5,462 nt of DNA from Clostridia bacterium. Its GTDB lineage: Bacteria > Bacillota > Clostridia > Oscillospirales > Acutalibacteraceae. Made by a program: the position numbers and the translations under genes. Below the pieces are notes generated by a model. The model was not told the DNA's origin. It ran no database searches and worked only from the letters and a program-made list of their open reading frames with translations. Positions 5,351 to 5,462 of this stretch are shown one piece after another. Position 1 is the first letter of the stretch, and each line of letters begins with the position of its first letter. The stretch covers positions 1 to 5,462 of the forward strand of contig CAAFIS010000314.1 of the NCBI GenBank assembly GCA_900763035.1, given 5' to 3'.

Positions 5351-5380
5351 ATTTTATCACACCGTCCGCGGTGCGGTCAA
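5351..5380 (-). promoter_or_regulatory. Sigma-A promoter of the small Cys-rich gene
   Basis: TTGACC (5380-5375, 5 of 6), an 18-bp spacer and TAAAAT (5356-5351, 5 of 6) with TGA immediately upstream as an extended -10. The -35 overlaps the stop codon of the GH18-like gene. The predicted start point, about 5344, gives a leader of about 19 nt ending in the AAGGAGG site. Confidence 0.78.
5360..5373 (-). promoter_or_regulatory. Short dyad in the promoter spacer, possible operator
   Basis: The sequence CACCGCGGACGGTG on the minus strand has 5-bp inverted arms (CACCG/CGGTG) around CGGA, wholly inside the spacer between the -35 and -10 of the Cys-rich gene. Its position suits a repressor site, but a 5-bp GC-rich dyad is easily found by chance in this DNA. 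Confidence 0.2.
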
Positions 5381-5462
5381 TAGGCGATGCGGAACGATCC
5401 GCCCAGCACCTTCCAGTTTTGCGGGAATGGCCGATCGAGGTTCCAATATCCGACGCCGCGAA
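5377..5462 (-). CDS. Glycoside hydrolase family 18-like protein, C-terminal fragment (5' end outside window)
   Basis: Only the last 27 residues and the TGA stop (5379-5377) are in view. In this frame the minus strand encodes GVGYWNLDRPFPQNWKVLGG followed by SFRIAY. The GxxYWxL...FPQNWxxL...F.I pattern is the characteristic end of bacterial GH18 (chitinase-like TIM-barrel) domains in the YaaH/SleL group, whose members cleave cortex peptidoglycan in spores. The Trp of the YW pair usually lines the sugar-binding site. The other two minus-strand frames give no such pattern. Catalytic residues (DxxDxE), signal peptide and any LysM repeats lie outside the window, so neither activity nor spore localisation can be judged. 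The gene ends 51 nt before the Cys-rich gene, in the same orientation. Confidence 0.7.
   Translation of the reverse strand, partial: RGVGYWNLDRPFPQNWKVLGGSFRIAY

Overview
The window looks like chromosomal DNA from a high-GC member of the Clostridia, probably an Oscillospiraceae/Ruminococcaceae-type gut anaerobe. The evidence is strong AGGAGG-type ribosome binding sites, T-tract intrinsic terminators, GC-rich third codon positions, and genes typical of that group: UPF0291, a DUF624/YesL-like protein, a SpoIIM-like protein, a small Cys-rich protein that may be DUF6472, a YbjN-domain protein and the tail of a GH18-type protein. The taxon is inferred from gene content; no rRNA or other marker is present.

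Layout. At the left edge (2-229, + strand) is the C-terminal end of an AraC-type regulator. It converges on a long minus-strand block. Reading that block in transcription order (right to left): the last 27 residues of a glycoside hydrolase family 18-like protein (5462-5377); a 64-residue Cys-rich protein (5325-5131) with its own promoter; a YbjN-domain protein (5058-4633) with a near-consensus promoter and an intrinsic terminator (4607-4575); then a tightly spaced five-gene run, SpoIIM-like membrane protein (4487-3834), DUF624/YesL-like membrane protein (3803-2811), RmuC (2774-1479), exported polysaccharide deacetylase (1423-506) and UPF0291/DUF896 protein (491-273), closed by a strong terminator (261-228). 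Gaps inside the run are 30, 36, 55 and 14 nt and hold no terminator, so it reads as one operon.

How the genes may work together. Two polytopic membrane proteins, a membrane-anchored predicted nuclease-fold protein, a secreted CE4-type deacetylase and a small UPF0291 protein make an envelope-leaning operon. The SpoIIM-like protein and the flanking GH18-like tail would fit sporulation or cell-wall remodelling, but nothing in the sequence proves it. The YbjN and Cys-rich genes each have a promoter and look like separate housekeeping or stress units.

I see no CRISPR array, tRNA, rRNA, insertion sequence, integrase or other mobile element, and no clearly new multi-gene system. The more notable points are a shortened inter-HTH segment in the AraC tail, promoter elements embedded in neighbouring coding or ribosome-binding sequence, a charged tail on the YesL-like protein, and a Cys-rich deacetylase with PgaB-like histidine spacing. 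Several start codons were moved from the longest possible ORF to positions supported by Shine-Dalgarno sequences. No gap longer than 300 bases lacks a gene.
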